Source: Uranotaenia lowii
Taxonomy: Eukaryota; Arthropoda; Insecta; Diptera; Culicidae
Assembly (NCBI RefSeq): GCF_029784155.1
Contig: NC_073692.1
Span: 72,289,544 to 72,353,543 of the forward strand
Length of the DNA: 64,000 bases
Direction: 5' to 3'
The first letter of the stretch is position 1. Each line of letters begins with the position of its first letter. The translations under genes were made by a program, and so were the position numbers. Positions 1 through 11,680 of this stretch are shown here, one piece after another. The notes under the pieces were generated by a model. The model had not been told where the DNA came from. It did not search any database and saw only the letters and a program-made list of their open reading frames with translations.

Positions 1-805
1 CCTCTGCATATTTGATAGCCACATCAAAACCGTTTAGAGCAGACTGCTCTGACTCTTGAGAATAATCGTCATCTTCTTGTAAACTCGATTGTGTCTAGAG
101 ATGTAAATTACCATTATTATTAATAATAACATGAATAATAAAAAAAAATAGAATTTTAGAAACCTACAGATTGCGGTGGATCGTCTATTGTTGACTGCGA
201 ACCCTCCACATTGTTATCCTCGTCTGGATGATTAGGATGCAGGATACTTGAAACGATTTCGTCATCATTTAACGTCGCGTATTCAGCATCTTCTTCGTCG
301 ATCTCTTCCGTCTGAGCAAGTTTCGCTGCAATTCCGTTCCACCTTTCTCTGAGAACAGACAGTGGTAACTCGTTCTCAATTTCAGAAAGGTTATACAACA
401 AGTTCCAAGACTTCCGGATAGCTTCTGCGAGAACTGAATCCCATGATTGTGCAAACCAATAGATTGCATCCTTAATATTTTTTTTATATGACTTTATGTG
501 ACTTAATAATTTGAATTATGTTCTCTTCCATTGGCAGTATTGCCGCAGTGGTATTCGGTGGTTAAAATATGGTGAAGATCGACCCATCTTCGGTTTTCAG
601 CTCATCTGCATTAAAATGCGCAGAACAATTGTCTAAAACAAGAGCAGCTTTGATAGATAAACCAGATTCTTCAAGAAACTTGGTGATTTTTGGCACAAAG
701 TGCTCAAAAAACTATTCTTTAAATAAAGTTCTGGGCATCAAGGCGTTCTTGGAGGACCTCTAGTATACTGGCAGCTCTTTAATGTTTTTCAACGCTCGCT
801 CATTA
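1..805 (-). pseudogene. Broken pogo/Tigger (jerky-like) transposase
   Basis: Read on the minus strand, this encodes the second half of a DDE transposase of the pogo/Tigger group, which moves a DNA transposon by cut and paste at TA sites. Visible blocks, in order, are KNIKELPVY (about 770-800), the catalytic segment VLDNCSAH (about 640-665), a degenerate PPNTTAAILPM block (about 530-560), the KDAIYWFAQSWDSVL stretch (about 430-470), and an acidic C-terminal tail (156-401, then 1-94). It is dead: stop codons interrupt the region before the FFEHFVPK block and just before PPNTT, and residues between about 480 and 530 are deleted. A 73-nt in-phase intron (95-167) still looks spliceable. The N-terminal DNA-binding half is absent. 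It continues past the left edge. Family assignment rests on motif recognition and is fairly secure; activity is excluded by the stops. Confidence 0.82.
95..167 (-). other. Putative 73-nt intron inside the Tigger relic
   Basis: On the minus strand GTAGGT (167-162) follows the codons for DDPPQS, and ACATCTCTAG ends at 95. The downstream reading frame TQSSLQEDDDYSQ resumes in phase 0. Without removal the frame stops at GTAGGTTTCTAA. The length and AT-richness are typical of short insect introns. This is inferred from the sequence signals only. Confidence 0.5.
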
Positions 806-2279
806 TGCCTCTGAGAATTTACCGCATGGCTCATAAACAACATTGTTATATTTTTATAACAAAAAAGTATTGAAATTAAACATATTTATTCAAATTAGAA
901 ACATTTTTAAAAGTTACGTAATATAGAGGCAAAAGTTGCTTTATATTGGGTTACGTTATATCGCGGTTGCTTTAAAAAGAGGTAGCTTTATATTGAGGTA
1001 TTACTGTTGTAGTTTGTTGGCGGTTCCCTGGCCGAAAATCTTAACCAATTTTAATTATATAAGATTCGTTGTGTGAATAATTTATTCTAATTTTTCAATA
1101 TTTCAAAACAAAACAAATTTTAATATTTCAAAAACTCGAAAAAAATTTTAAATTACTTTTAATTCTTGACAGATTTACTGTATTTCAGAGCATCTAGGAT
1201 TTTTGGAATCGTCAAGAATAGATTCAACCGATGATGTAGAAATATGCTGGGATCCGATGAAAGTTTTGATAGCGTATCTCGGATCTCCCATAACAATTAT
1301 AAATCTTACATAATAATAGGCATCGAATTTTGGCTTTGTTTCGCTGTATTTCATTTTTTAACGAACAGATTTTTAAACTCAAATTTTAGTTTTTTACGTT
1401 ATTTTGATCATCACTTCATAGAACAAACCAAAACCAATACTCTGATAAAGAATTAGAAATCAACTTTTAGAACAGGCATGACGTTTTAAAAATAATTGCA
1501 GAGTTAGGAATTAGGTTTAGAATTAAAAAAAAATTATGTAAAAGTTATTAGAAAATATATTTTGATGCTTATGGAGGAAAATGCTTCTTTACCAAATAAA
1601 GTTTCTCCTTCGAATAAATTCTTAAAAATATTCATATTATACATGAAATTCTAAAATTAGACCAGCACTCAGACAATTTTTTTTTAACAAACTTGAAACT
1701 TTTGTTCACTTGAACTCATGTTCAAAATTAGAACGAAGAAATTGATTTTTTTCATGGATTTGAAAAGGAACATTGAGAGATGGAATTCAATATTTGAAAA
1801 ATTAAGAAAGAAATTTTAATGCACAAAACAATTATTATCAGTATTCAAAGCATTATTAAAGTCATCATCTGATGTTCATATTTGATCAGAACGGTGGTAA
1901 AGCAAATTTATTTGTAAAATATTCAATTCAAGAAAAACCAACTCAATTGCATAATCTTAACAGTGAGGACTTTATTTGACAATTAAAAAATGCTCGGTTT
2001 TTATCCGATTAAATCAGAAAATCAAATTTAACGGATAACTTCCCGTGCCCCGAAAAAAAATTTCTCCACGCTTCCAAATGCTATATCAGACTTTTATGAA
2101 GAACGTTCACTGATTACTAAATTTCAACTGGGTTGCAATCTGACAAGATGCTGTTAATTTGTTCTATTTATTTTTTTGAATCCTGGGAAATATTATCTGA
2201 ACTGGAGGAACTTATGTTGCGTCCGTTTACTCTAGAAAATTTCGAAGATTTTCAAAATTTTCACACATTGAGCTTAAGA
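806..2279. other. AT-rich stretch, nothing recognised
   Basis: No open frame with protein-like composition, no inverted-repeat ends and no satellite structure was seen. Several short frames exist but have intronic base composition. Some of 2040-2280 reads like decayed coding sequence but matches no family I know. It may be the interior of the hAT-like element whose end lies at about 2345. Confidence 0.4.
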
Positions 2280-2350
2280 GCCGCAGTTATACATCCAAAG
2301 AGCCGCATGCGGCTCGCGAGCCGCAGGTTGCCGACCTATGGTCTAGGGTG
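2280..2350 (+). mobile_element. Solitary hAT-type terminus
   Basis: The segment holds the doubled motif GAGCCGCATGCGGCTC, then GAGCCGCAGGTTGCCGACC. In inverted form this matches the well-known hAT end that begins with a CAGGGGTCGGCAACC-type sequence. The last bases (CTATG instead of CCCTG) have decayed. No partner end or 8-bp target duplication was found nearby, so this is treated as a fragment of a non-autonomous hAT element. Confidence 0.5.
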
Positions 2351-3260
2351 ATATCAATCCTTTTTTTTACATATTTACAACTTTACGTATAAATCATTGC
2401 ACTTAATAGCCTAGTTCTACATAATCATGAGAAGCGTTTGGCAGGAAACTCTTCATCCTTCCCTTGTTCCTGTTCTTTTTGCGTTTTCATCACATGGTTG
2501 GCCGGGCCGTAGTAGTATCTGCAATGCATGTTCTAAGTATCAGATACTATGTTGAAAAGAAAAATGAGAAACGCAAGTTGTTCATTTTCCAGAATGCATA
2601 GAAGAAGAAGAAGAAGAATGGTCAGCAATTTCGAACTCAACACTCTTAGCAACTCAACAAAGTTTGGTAAAATTTTGACCACGGATTCGCAAGTTACAGC
2701 TGTTTGAGTTTGGAAGACAAAAAAAAGTTCTTATTCTTTCTGAAATTTCAGTATTTAGTAACGTGTTTTTCACGGCGTTATTAGATAGATTCTTTTGCTT
2801 ATTTTAAAAGCTTTACGTCATGACATTTTACATCTCAATGCCGTTCCAGATTATTTTTAACACTGAAGTTTGGTCACTTAAATTATTCGTCTAGAGAGCA
2901 TCAAGAGTTTATTATGTTGATAAGCGTTTCATTGCCTATCGGGTTTACGTCTGTCCAAGCATTGAGATGATCAAAGACTAAAGAATGCTTGTTCCAAATG
3001 ATTGTTCCTGAAAGTAAGCCTTTCATAAAAGAAAAACCGCGGAGCAAACAGCTGAGGGGACAGGTGAAGAAACTGATTAAAAGTATAATTTCCCGAAAAG
3101 TGAACATTCACTAACGCTGTTTCACACTTCCACATTAATATGGGAAAATAATCAAATGATCTACAATACAGTTTCGGAAATTTGAATCATCTCTTTAATA
3201 ATTCCCAATAAATCAACCATGAAGATTTTTTTAAACAATTTCGGTATCAAATTTTGAATA
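2351..3260. other. Unassigned AT-rich DNA
   Basis: It contains a short GAA/AGA triplet run near 2600-2620 and otherwise no recognisable gene, repeat boundary or regulatory structure. Confidence 0.35.
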
Positions 3261-3463
3261 CGGCGAATGCGCCAACATCGAGAAAAACTCGTTCAAAGTT
3301 TGACAGCTCTATGAGCTCCCAGCAAAAATATTATTTTGTTTCCTTTATTTCTAATAAACCACAGATCCTTTAGATAACTTTGTATAATCAAAATGTAGGC
3401 CTTGGAACGTACTTTTTTCACCCAGCTGATAACTCAGTTTGTTTACATTTGACGCATTCGCCC
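3261..3463. mobile_element. 203-bp MITE with TA target site
   Basis: The left end CGGCGAATGCGCCAA and right end TTGACGCATTCGCCC are inverted repeats of about 15 bp with two mismatches. Each is flanked outside by TA (3259-3260 and 3464-3465). A TA duplication and short inverted ends are the pattern of Tc1/mariner-type miniature elements. There is no coding capacity. Confidence 0.65.
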
Positions 3464-3929
3464 TATTAAAAATTTGCTACCGATTTTTTACATAATGGAT
3501 TTAGCTTTCATCCGTCCAATGTGGAACTTTTGCTTGGATATTTTTTGAGCAGAAAAATATAATTTATCTAAAACTTTATCGATAACTGGCTCCTGATGAA
3601 ATCTGCAGAAATTACAAAATAATCGCGTTACATTTGAGCGATTAAAATTCAGGCTTAGGCTGTCTTATTCACGATTTTATATATTTTTTACGAATCTTTT
3701 GCTCAAATGATTAGGGCATTTTCCAAAGTTCTTCATTTTTTGTATGGAAAAGAAAACAATATTTTCGATAACAAACTGAAATTTTTACAGTGGATCATCC
3801 CCAAAACCGTCAAAATTTCTAGATTTAGTTAACAGAACTAGTTTTTGCCAAATTGTTGAAATTTTGAAACAAAATAATAATTAGCTTTGGAGCTGTGAAA
3901 ACCTGTAATTATGATGTGAAAAGGCTACG

Positions 3930-4909
3930 TAGGGTAGATAAGGGCTAAACCTTAAGGAGGACGCTTATTTTACCATAGAAAATAGCTATATTATGTGACT
4001 TACATCACCATCACCAGTCACTAGAAGAGTGTATTTGGCTGAAACTTGAAAAAGTAGATAAACACTTTTGAAAATGCATTTTAATATTTTTGATGAAAGC
4101 TGAAAATCGGAACCCCTTCTGGGGCAGTGTAAGTACCATTAATCGGGGCACGATTTTTGCCGTAGAATCGAGCAGTGAATTAAACAACAAAATAAAGTAT
4201 GTGTGTTTGTAGAAAACAAAGAATTCACACACACTCATACATTTTTCTGGTGCTTTGTTTTGCGGATGATGTGACTAAATAGTCGTATATCTAATGCAAC
4301 AATAAAAATAATCAATCATGAATACTAAATGAAAAAAATCACCTCGATCAGGAATCGAACTCTAGTCCTATGAGTTACCTCTCCGACACCTTTCCTCTAT
4401 GCCAACTCGTCAGATGAAATCTGTCAAGCTGTAGCTCTATAATTGAGTAGGCTTCTTCGAGTTGTGTTCGCTGCTAGATTTTACGGCAGAAAATGTTCGT
4501 CATGTCCCGATCAATGGTGTTCTTTTCGTCCCGAGTCGAATTAAAGTAAAAACGCATTTTAAAATTGATTTTAGCTAAAAATGAAAACTTCAATGAAGGT
4601 GAAACTTGAAGAACAATGTTGACATCATGTAGCAGTGTGCACATTATCGATCAAGATGATTTATCGATCCGTAGAGCCCATTTTCCGGTGCTTGAAATTT
4701 AAAATTTTTTCGTTACTTGAGAACCAAGTTGGATTTTTTTTAATATCTCTGTAAAGTGTAAGAGAAGATTGTTTTTTTTTTGGAAAATTAATACTATAGC
4801 ATCGACGCAACTGGTCCTTGTGAAAATTTATTTAAGAAAATACGTACTTTAGTAGCAAAGAGGGGTGCCCACTTCGCCCCGGGTGCCCGTTATGCCCTTA
4901 CCTCCCCTA
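3930..4909. mobile_element. MITE-like element with GGGGAGGTAAGGGCATAAC ends
   Basis: The left end TAGGGTAGATAAGGGCTAAAC mirrors the right end, whose complement reads TAGGGGAGGTAAGGGCATAAC, giving about 21-bp terminal inverted repeats with four mismatches. The interior contains two inverted copies of a motif near ACGGCAGAAAATG (about 4127-4175 and 4470-4510) and a tRNA-like block. A related internal segment occurs at 31590-31800. No transposase frame is present. A similar terminal style is seen at 58363-58893. The element boundaries are inferred. Confidence 0.45.
4343..4415 (-). repeat. tRNA-like SINE head (minus strand)
   Basis: On the minus strand the block reads GTTGGCATAGAGGA, which resembles an A box, and about 40 nt later GTTCGATTCCTGATC, which resembles a B box. 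A run of seven T follows, as at a Pol III terminator. The cloverleaf does not fold into a canonical tRNA and no clear anticodon stem is visible. It is best read as a tRNA-derived SINE or pseudo-tRNA. A cousin lies at 45985-46065. Confidence 0.45.
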
Positions 4910-5274
4910 TTAATAGACGTTGATATAAACGTTCTGTTTTCATACCGGTTAACAAGTTTAGGGAAACAGGTGCCAGAAATTTCAGAGTAAAACATTGATT
5001 TTTTAAGTCATGATTTCATATTAAAAACACCTGTATAGAAAAAATTGGGGAAAACGGAAAAATATAGCTACTGTCAAACGGGGCATTATGCAACAGCAGG
5101 GTTTAATGCAACATTTGTATACCACAGCACTGATATAATTTTTAATTTTATATAACGTAATCGAGTTATCTTTTATTGGATACAAAATTATGATGACATA
5201 ATTTTTCACATCTTAAGCTGGTATTTTGAAGTTTCCGATTTCTTTCAAAATTAAAAAAAAATCCATTAATAAAT

Positions 5275-6087
5275 AGACTGAGTCGATTTGGGGTCATTTT
5301 TGGATTACTCAAACCCTGGGGTCTAAAAAGCTTCATTTTGGTCTAAAACTCATCCATGATTTTTTGTAGAATTTTTAAGTTACGTTTACATGAGTAAATT
5401 TGAACTTTTAGGTTTGTATGGGAAAATTGAATATTTTTTACTGAAAAATCAACACCATTTCTGATTCTTCTGTGGAACCGAGCCTATTCATGGTTTATGT
5501 GCCAATTTATAAAATTCCTAAAGGAAATTTTCCGCTGAATAACTTCGTCAAAGGCCGTAACTTCGTATCTTATTAGACAAAAAAGTTATTAGCTGTTTTA
5601 CAGGGGTCTGTCTTTCCGCACTGATAAGCAATAAATTCAATTGACATCACTGCAGGGTGCCTAGCGAGGTATTGCGTGACTTCTTTTCATGCAATACTTC
5701 GCAAGGCTCAAGCAGTGATGTCAAATGAATTTGTCGTTAATCAATGCGAAAAGACATACCCCTGTAAAACAGCTAATAACTTTTTTGTCTAATATGATAC
5801 GAAGTTACGGCCTTCGACAAAGTTGTTCAGCGGAAAATTTCCCCTAGGAATTTTGTAAATTGGCACATAAACCATGAGCAGGCTTGGTTACATAGAAGAA
5901 ACAAAAATGATGTTGATTTTTTAGTACAAAATATTCAATTTTCCCATGCAAACCTAAAAGTTCAAATTTACTCATGTAAACGTAACTTAAAAATTCTACA
6001 AAAAATCATGGATGAGTTTTAGACAAAAACGAAGCATTTTAGACCGGGTTTGAGAAATTAAAAAATGAACCCAAATCGACTCAGACT
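5275..6087. mobile_element. 813-bp foldback element, Mutator-like
   Basis: Almost the whole element is one palindrome: arms of roughly 390-400 bp (left 5275 to about 5670, right about 5690-6087) around a short centre near 5680. Landmarks present in both arms include CTGAGTCGATTTGGG, ATCCATGATTTTTTGTAGA, AAGTTACGTTTACATGAG and ACAGCTAATAACTTTTTTGT. A perfect 10-bp direct repeat ATTAATAAAT flanks it (5265-5274, 6088-6097). Very long inverted repeats with a 9-11 bp target duplication are characteristic of Mutator-like or foldback elements. It has no transposase. A fragment of one arm recurs at about 46820-46900. Confidence 0.7.
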
Positions 6088-6097
6088 ATTAATAAAT

Positions 6098-6845
6098 GAA
6101 CAAATTTTAACATTTTTCGATGCCGTAAAAAACTTTACCCAGTATGACAGATAAACTTAATGATATCACTTAAAATTTTTTTACTGGTTTAATGATCATA
6201 TTCCAAAAATGTTGAAGCAAAAATATTCTTCGAACAATCACCAATTTTTGTTAAATAAATATTTTTATAATTCAGCTACCTGCATGATTGTTTTGCATCA
6301 CGCATTTGTCGATATTGAAATTTCATTCCTTCAAACGTTATTTTTATGATTTCAGCTAGAAGAATTTTTTGTAGTATTTTTTACCCCCAAATGTATGCAA
6401 TATCCTTATGTTCAGAAAAAGTATTAAAATTAGTTACAACAGAACTAGAAATTACTGCAATTGGTGTTTTTATGCGTAATTGCTTTTATAGTAGCAAACA
6501 TTTACAAAATTTAAAAAAAACTATGCATTTACATACATTTTCATTAGATTTTTTAAAATTAAAAGCAAAGTTTGTTGCAAGTCCCCCCTTTTTCTAAATA
6601 AAGTGAAAATCGCATGTTTTTTTTAAATTAAAGATAACTGAAGAAACCAATAATTTTTCTGACTACGCCAGTTTAATGTCCCACTAACCTTAAAATTTTT
6701 GTTTCATAAAAGGTTTGATTATCTGTGGACGTGACCATTGAAGTTGAAAAGTGTTGCATGGGGAGAAGTTTAAAAAACTGAGGAATCATATGACGTTCTG
6801 ATTTTTTTATTGCTGTAAATTTTCCTACGTTTCTGATAGCATACG
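6098..6845. other. Unassigned AT-rich DNA
   Basis: An open frame of 83 codons lies at 6346-6597, but its composition is not protein-like and it shows no motif. Nothing else was recognised. Confidence 0.35.
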
Positions 6846-7122
6846 TTTAGACGATTCTGATAGCATACGAAGTTTCGATTCTATTAACAAAACAGTTAAG
6901 AGGGTCCCTATGACCTTAACCTGCTAATTTTGTAAAGTTTTTTTCAGGAACCTTTTGAAAATTTCTTGCTTTTCAGAAGAATATTTTGATAACGTTGATT
7001 TTAACCCAGTAGGAAAGTTGAAGACATCGCTTGTTTATTGGTCTTGTCTTAACAGTTAAAACTTAATCAATTATTCCATTAGTTTACAATAAGATTTTTA
7101 AGCCTTCCATCACCACCCGGTG
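6846..7122 (+). repeat. Direct repeat, left copy
   Basis: From the segment after TTTAGACGATTC to CATCACCACCCGG this matches 16269-16559 in the same orientation. I see about three substitutions in the best 250 bp (6872-7121 against 16311-16559). The flanks differ on both sides. It is either a dispersed repeat family or a local duplication. There is no coding potential. Confidence 0.75.
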
Positions 7123-7748
7123 GCAGGTATCAGGTATCAGAAAAGGGGTAGGCTTGATAGCGGCACGTTATCCAAACAAACGGGAAAATTGTGCCTAGCC
7201 TTTTTTTTTATAGATTTCATCATATACCTGAGAAACCTGAAAACCATAAAAGGATTAGAAAACAAATAAATATTAAGGGCATAAAGCCGATCCACGTAGG
7301 GATTTTGAAGCATTGAAGCTTATAACCACTTTGGATGAAAAATGACAGATTGTTATATTAGTTTAAATTCTTAGAATTAGATACACTTATAACAGGATAG
7401 GCGAGAGTACATAAAAGCTTTCTAGCAAACGAAAAACAGGTATATATGAGCAAAAAAGAATCACACATTATTGATTCACTTCTACAAAATTCAGGAGATT
7501 TGATTTTACAATGATCAGAACATGTTCTAACCAAGATGCTACAACGATGGCAAATAAACGATTTTATAATGGCAAAGTTGGCATTTAGCCTATCCACATA
7601 GAGATTTTTAAGCAATGAAGCTTTTTTTTAAACATAATATTGGAAATAAGGACTTTTTTAAACTTACTTTGTTAAATTCTTACATACATTAAAGAAATGT
7701 AGTCGGGCAAAAGAGGGACATATACACACTAAGTGGAAGGAAAATATA
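7123..7748. other. Unassigned AT-rich DNA left of the LTR element
   Basis: Only a short GGTATCA doublet (about 7125-7140) and low-complexity AT tracts are visible. It ends at the 5-bp target duplication GGTAC (7749-7753) of the LTR element. Confidence 0.35.
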
Positions 7749-7753
7749 GGTAC

Positions 7754-8178
7754 TGTTCTGGAACGAACGGGTCACCCTGAACCACCCTAACGAAGAAAAT
7801 GGCCCAGTAGCAACATGGCGATGCTGCGCGCATTAACGGTTGTGATGCGCGCCAAAATCATCGGCTTTTCCTCGGTAACGAAGAGGGTTTTCCGAAGGGT
7901 CCAGCCAAAATCACCCTAAGGCTCGATCTCTTTTCCCAGCCAACCATCATCGGAGCAAGTAAGATTTGTCGAAGGCCACGGGGCCATAATCAGAGGCCAA
8001 AATGGTCAATAATACGTTTAAGGTGTCAGAAGTCCCCCACTTAAATTGTAATTAGTTCTAAGTCGTTATATACAGTCCACTAAAGTTTTATAATGTTGTT
8101 TGAAAGAATGTGTGTTTTATTATTCATCGAGAAATATCTGATGCTATCGATCCTGCCATCAGGGGCGATTCCTGAACA
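7754..8178 (+). repeat. 5' LTR (425 bp)
   Basis: It starts TGTTCTGGAACG and ends CGATTCCTGAACA, so TGTTC/GAACA form the terminal inverted repeat. A TATA-like TTATATA lies at about 8066-8072 and could serve as promoter; AT-rich sequence with TTATTATT follows. The first 300 bp are distinctly more GC-rich than the surrounding DNA. Confidence 0.93.
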
Positions 8179-11017
8179 TGGTCCTATCGAGCCAGATCAT
8201 AATCAATCGATTAGCATCAGAAGGTATGTATGAGAGTGTGAACGAATAGTGTTGAAAAGGCTTCCTCCAACCCACAAATTGTGTGTATGCAAGTGTGTGA
8301 GAGCAGTGTCCTCTTCAGCCAACCCATTGATCGGCAAATCTTTTTAATCCTATCATCGCCTATTAGAATCGAATCATAAGCCTGTGTTGTTTCCAAAATC
8401 ATACTAGTACAATATCTAAAAATGGCGTTTCAGTGCTTGCCAATTCCAAATTACTTATGAACAAATCATCCAACATAAGATGTGCTCAAAAAACATCTCA
8501 AATCTGTACCTACATTTCTGACATCTTTTTTGTGAGTGCGTCCACCAATATCAACATCAGAACGAAGTCGTCGATTCAACTTCACCTGCCCAATGTAATA
8601 TGTATACTATACCTTTTCGTTGAACATTATTCGTTATTACTCCAGGTACATCGTGCTGTCAGTCGAAAACTTAGCTTCATTTCAAGTGGAAAAATCGACA
8701 ATGAGTCATAAGTAAACTCCGCCAAGCATTGATTATGTTACAAATAATAACAAAGTGTTAGAATGTTTGACAACTCTAAAATTCACCACTTTTCGTCATA
8801 ATACTGAACCATCAAAGTACCATGGTTAGTCCACTGAATGTTATCGTTGATGATAATAAAACGTCTGCCATAATTTGTTGTTTGCAATAAATATTTCTGT
8901 GCTCTACATCGCTCATTATACCCTCAAAAAATTGTGCTTCAAACAAATGTGTAAAGCAAATGAACGGTCAAAATTAAAAACTCCATATGTATGTTCAATG
9001 CCATCCTCCAAGTGAATTTCGTGAAAATGATTTCCAAGTCCAATCTTCAAGTCCACCGTCTTCGATAAACTCATCACCACGAATTCATTGCAGAATCCAT
9101 CTCTGTTGATATAAAAAGGTTTGGAAAGGCAGAATTGAAGATAATCAAAACAAACAAACCAATGGATTCGTCGGGCGTAATTCACTGTCGTGTAGTTGGC
9201 AAAATCCGGAATTTGCGGGTCGGAGTCAATCGTGTGCGGTTTTTTCTTTCGAAGTTACATGCAGTTGAGTCGCAGAATCTGGATTTCCTGCTATGGTCGT
9301 ATGTGCAACCACTCAATGTGGCTGCTAATATTCGGAATGAAGTTCGAAAGAAATTTCACTACTACAAAAGGTTATGTTAAAAAAGGTGCGTTGTAAAAAC
9401 CACGATATTTGTCACCATACTTGATAGGTACTCGGAATGGATATGTGTGTCACAGTTCTGCTGGATAGTGTCGGAAATGGTGATACAGGTCGATTGTACC
9501 TTCTCATGTGGAATATTAAGGTAGGCTGTTCACTATGGTCAATCTGTATATTTACGAATTTTATCTTATTATGTTTATATCGAGAAAAATCATTTAAAAT
9601 ACCCGCTGCACCGTAAACAGGAACTTGGTCATAACTTAAAAAAGTAATGCAAGGTAGTTTTTTTGGGCTTGGAGTTCGCAATTGAATATTTTACCAAGAA
9701 GTCAATCTTTTCATTGATTGCCAAAAGAGTCAAGTGTGGACATCTCTCGTCGGTCATCACATTTGTTTGGGTGTTTCGAGTCAAGTTGAGTCTTGTTTTT
9801 TCTGCGTCAGTTAACAAGAGATGAAATGCATTGAGTTGGTGTTGGAGACAAACGCAAGAGAAAGATGTTTTGTCAATGTTCGGCAATTAAGGGATTCGAA
9901 TCATTCAGTCGCATCAAAGTATTATGTAGTTTCATTTTTAAAGTTTTCATAATCAATCGGAATTCATCGATTAATCTTTCATCATTCATCATCGGCAGTC
10001 GGAATCACTGGAGACCATTCAAGTGGAATTTATTCATGGCAACATAAATATCAGAACCTAGTCACGACGATGGGAAATTGATAATTCAGGTTGATTTATT
10101 CAAGGTCGGAAACATTCAATCGGAATAATCGGTTGAACATTATTATTTAGTCGGACTCATCTAAATAAGAACGTCCATCGTTATCGTTATCAATGGAAAA
10201 CCGGAATCACATAAACGGTTTTGCATTCAAATGTAAATCTCTGCGGTCGAAATTTCATTCATCTTTTTTCGGAAATCGGTTTCAAATTCAGTCGCCAAAT
10301 CATCATATTCGAAACTATTCAATCATATTATCTATCCAATGCCGGATCTTTAAAATCCTCTTAAAATGACCTGCATTCAAACAATCAGTTTTTTTTAAGT
10401 TTTGTGAGAAATTATTTGCTTCACTTTAAAATACGATGGAACATCGCTGGAATTTTTGGTAAGAATTCTTTAAATCTGTGGCTGTGGATTAAAAATCGGT
10501 AATTCTGAATCTCAGAATCAATTAAACAGTTGTTTTTTTCGTACTTGCTCAGAAAATCATTGAATCTCAGTCAGTTGGTAACAAAGTTGACTGCTTGGTT
10601 CATGGGGAAAGGTCAGATGTACGGTCAGAAAACCATAAAGCGGATCCTTCAAAATAGGTCAATTTATCATTCAGATGTTTCAGGAATCAGTTGGATTCAG
10701 AACTGTCAGCAAATCATTCAAAGTGTTTGGGTTCATTTGAGTAGAATTAAAGCTCGGCAATTTCTCTTATATATGTGGTTGGTATGCTTTCGATGGTTTC
10801 ACTTCAAAATTCAGATTTAAACTAGTGTATATGTGTTGAGAAAGCATAACATAAAAGCATGTTTGTAGAAAATGATTCATCGGTCGATCAATGCAAATTG
10901 ATTGTTTTTAACTTGATTGAATCATTCAAAATAACGTCATGTTAATCCGGATTTTTTCTTGCTTCTTACCTCACCAAACGCTGGCAAATTTTAAAGGTGT
11001 TCATCATTTCCCAAAAG
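8179..11017 (+). other. Long untranslated leader of the LTR element
   Basis: About 2.8 kb separates the 5' LTR from gag, where family members normally place gag within a few hundred bases. It holds no protein-like frame. From about 9880 to 10790 short motifs built on ATTCA and TCGGAAT recur many times in both orientations, giving a loosely repetitive, possibly structured RNA. It starts TGGTCCTATCG, whose TGG fits a primer-binding site. Its origin is unknown. Confidence 0.6.
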
Positions 11018-11680
11018 ATGCGTAATTCTCCAAAAATACAGATGAAAGGCCAAATTTCAAGAACCAAGAAAGCAAGGACAGTGTCCTTCAACAATGTGGT
11101 TCAAATGATCTCTCCGAGCGTTAATCCAGCACCATCGCTTCTTAGAGATAGTCGGATCCAAGACTTCCACGACAAGCTGATGACAGCGGTGTCCTCAGCG
11201 ACCAGCTTGAACATCACCAATCGGGTCTGCCTAAATTGGCTAACGGCCACCTATGATCTTCTGGAAACTGAAGGAATTATCACGAATAGAATATGTGAGC
11301 GGAATTTTTTGTCGGAGGAACGAAAGGAACGGGCGACAAAAAGCTACAAGGTTGCGATGATGGCTATCAAGGCGAAAATTCGGGAATACGAAGAAGGGCA
11401 TAATCCAGCCAATATAATGATTACTATCCGTCGGTCACCGAGGTCTGAAATGGACAAAACTGTCAGTTGCCACCATTGTCTCAGCAATCACTATATATTC
11501 CAATGCAACGAGTTCAAGGGTTTGGATGCGAAGATGCGGCTTTCTCTAGCAATAAGAAAAAAATTATGCTTCAACTGTTTCGATACAAAACATTCGTTGC
11601 AATCATGCAAGCATGAGAGTCGTTGCATGTTTTGCCCGCACAAGCATCACACCTTGCTGCATGCTGGCATTCTTTCATGA
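11018..11680 (+). CDS. gag: BEL/Pao-type Gag with three zinc-knuckle modules
   Basis: This 220-codon frame encodes a short Gag (nucleocapsid-type) protein that would bind element RNA in cytoplasmic particles. The N-terminal half is basic, then helical (EERKERATKSYKVAMMAIKA). The C-terminal third has the diagnostic BEL/Pao knuckle series: C-x2-C-x3-H-x4-C (residues 151-163), C-x2-C-x4-H-x4-C (184-197) and a final CMFCPHKHHTLLH (203-215). The linker KKLCFNCF is also typical. The frame is open further upstream to 10946; 11018 is the first ATG. It stops six codons after HHTLLH, where other members continue into protease and polymerase. An AATAAA follows at 11713. It is intact and lies in a very young element, so it is probably translated. 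The large central Gag domain of usual family members is missing. Confidence 0.82.
   Translation: MRNSPKIQMKGQISRTKKARTVSFNNVVQMISPSVNPAPSLLRDSRIQDFHDKLMTAVSSATSLNITNRVCLNWLTATYDLLETEGIITNRICERNFLSEERKERATKSYKVAMMAIKAKIREYEEGHNPANIMITIRRSPRSEMDKTVSCHHCLSNHYIFQCNEFKGLDAKMRLSLAIRKKLCFNCFDTKHSLQSCKHESRCMFCPHKHHTLLHAGILS

Noticed and set aside
4343..4415. Functional tRNA gene
   Set aside because: A- and B-box words are present but acceptor and anticodon stems do not pair; treated as a SINE or pseudo-tRNA.
9135..9396. Two overlapping + strand frames in the LTR element leader
   Set aside because: Neither resembles Gag, Env or accessory proteins; composition is non-coding.
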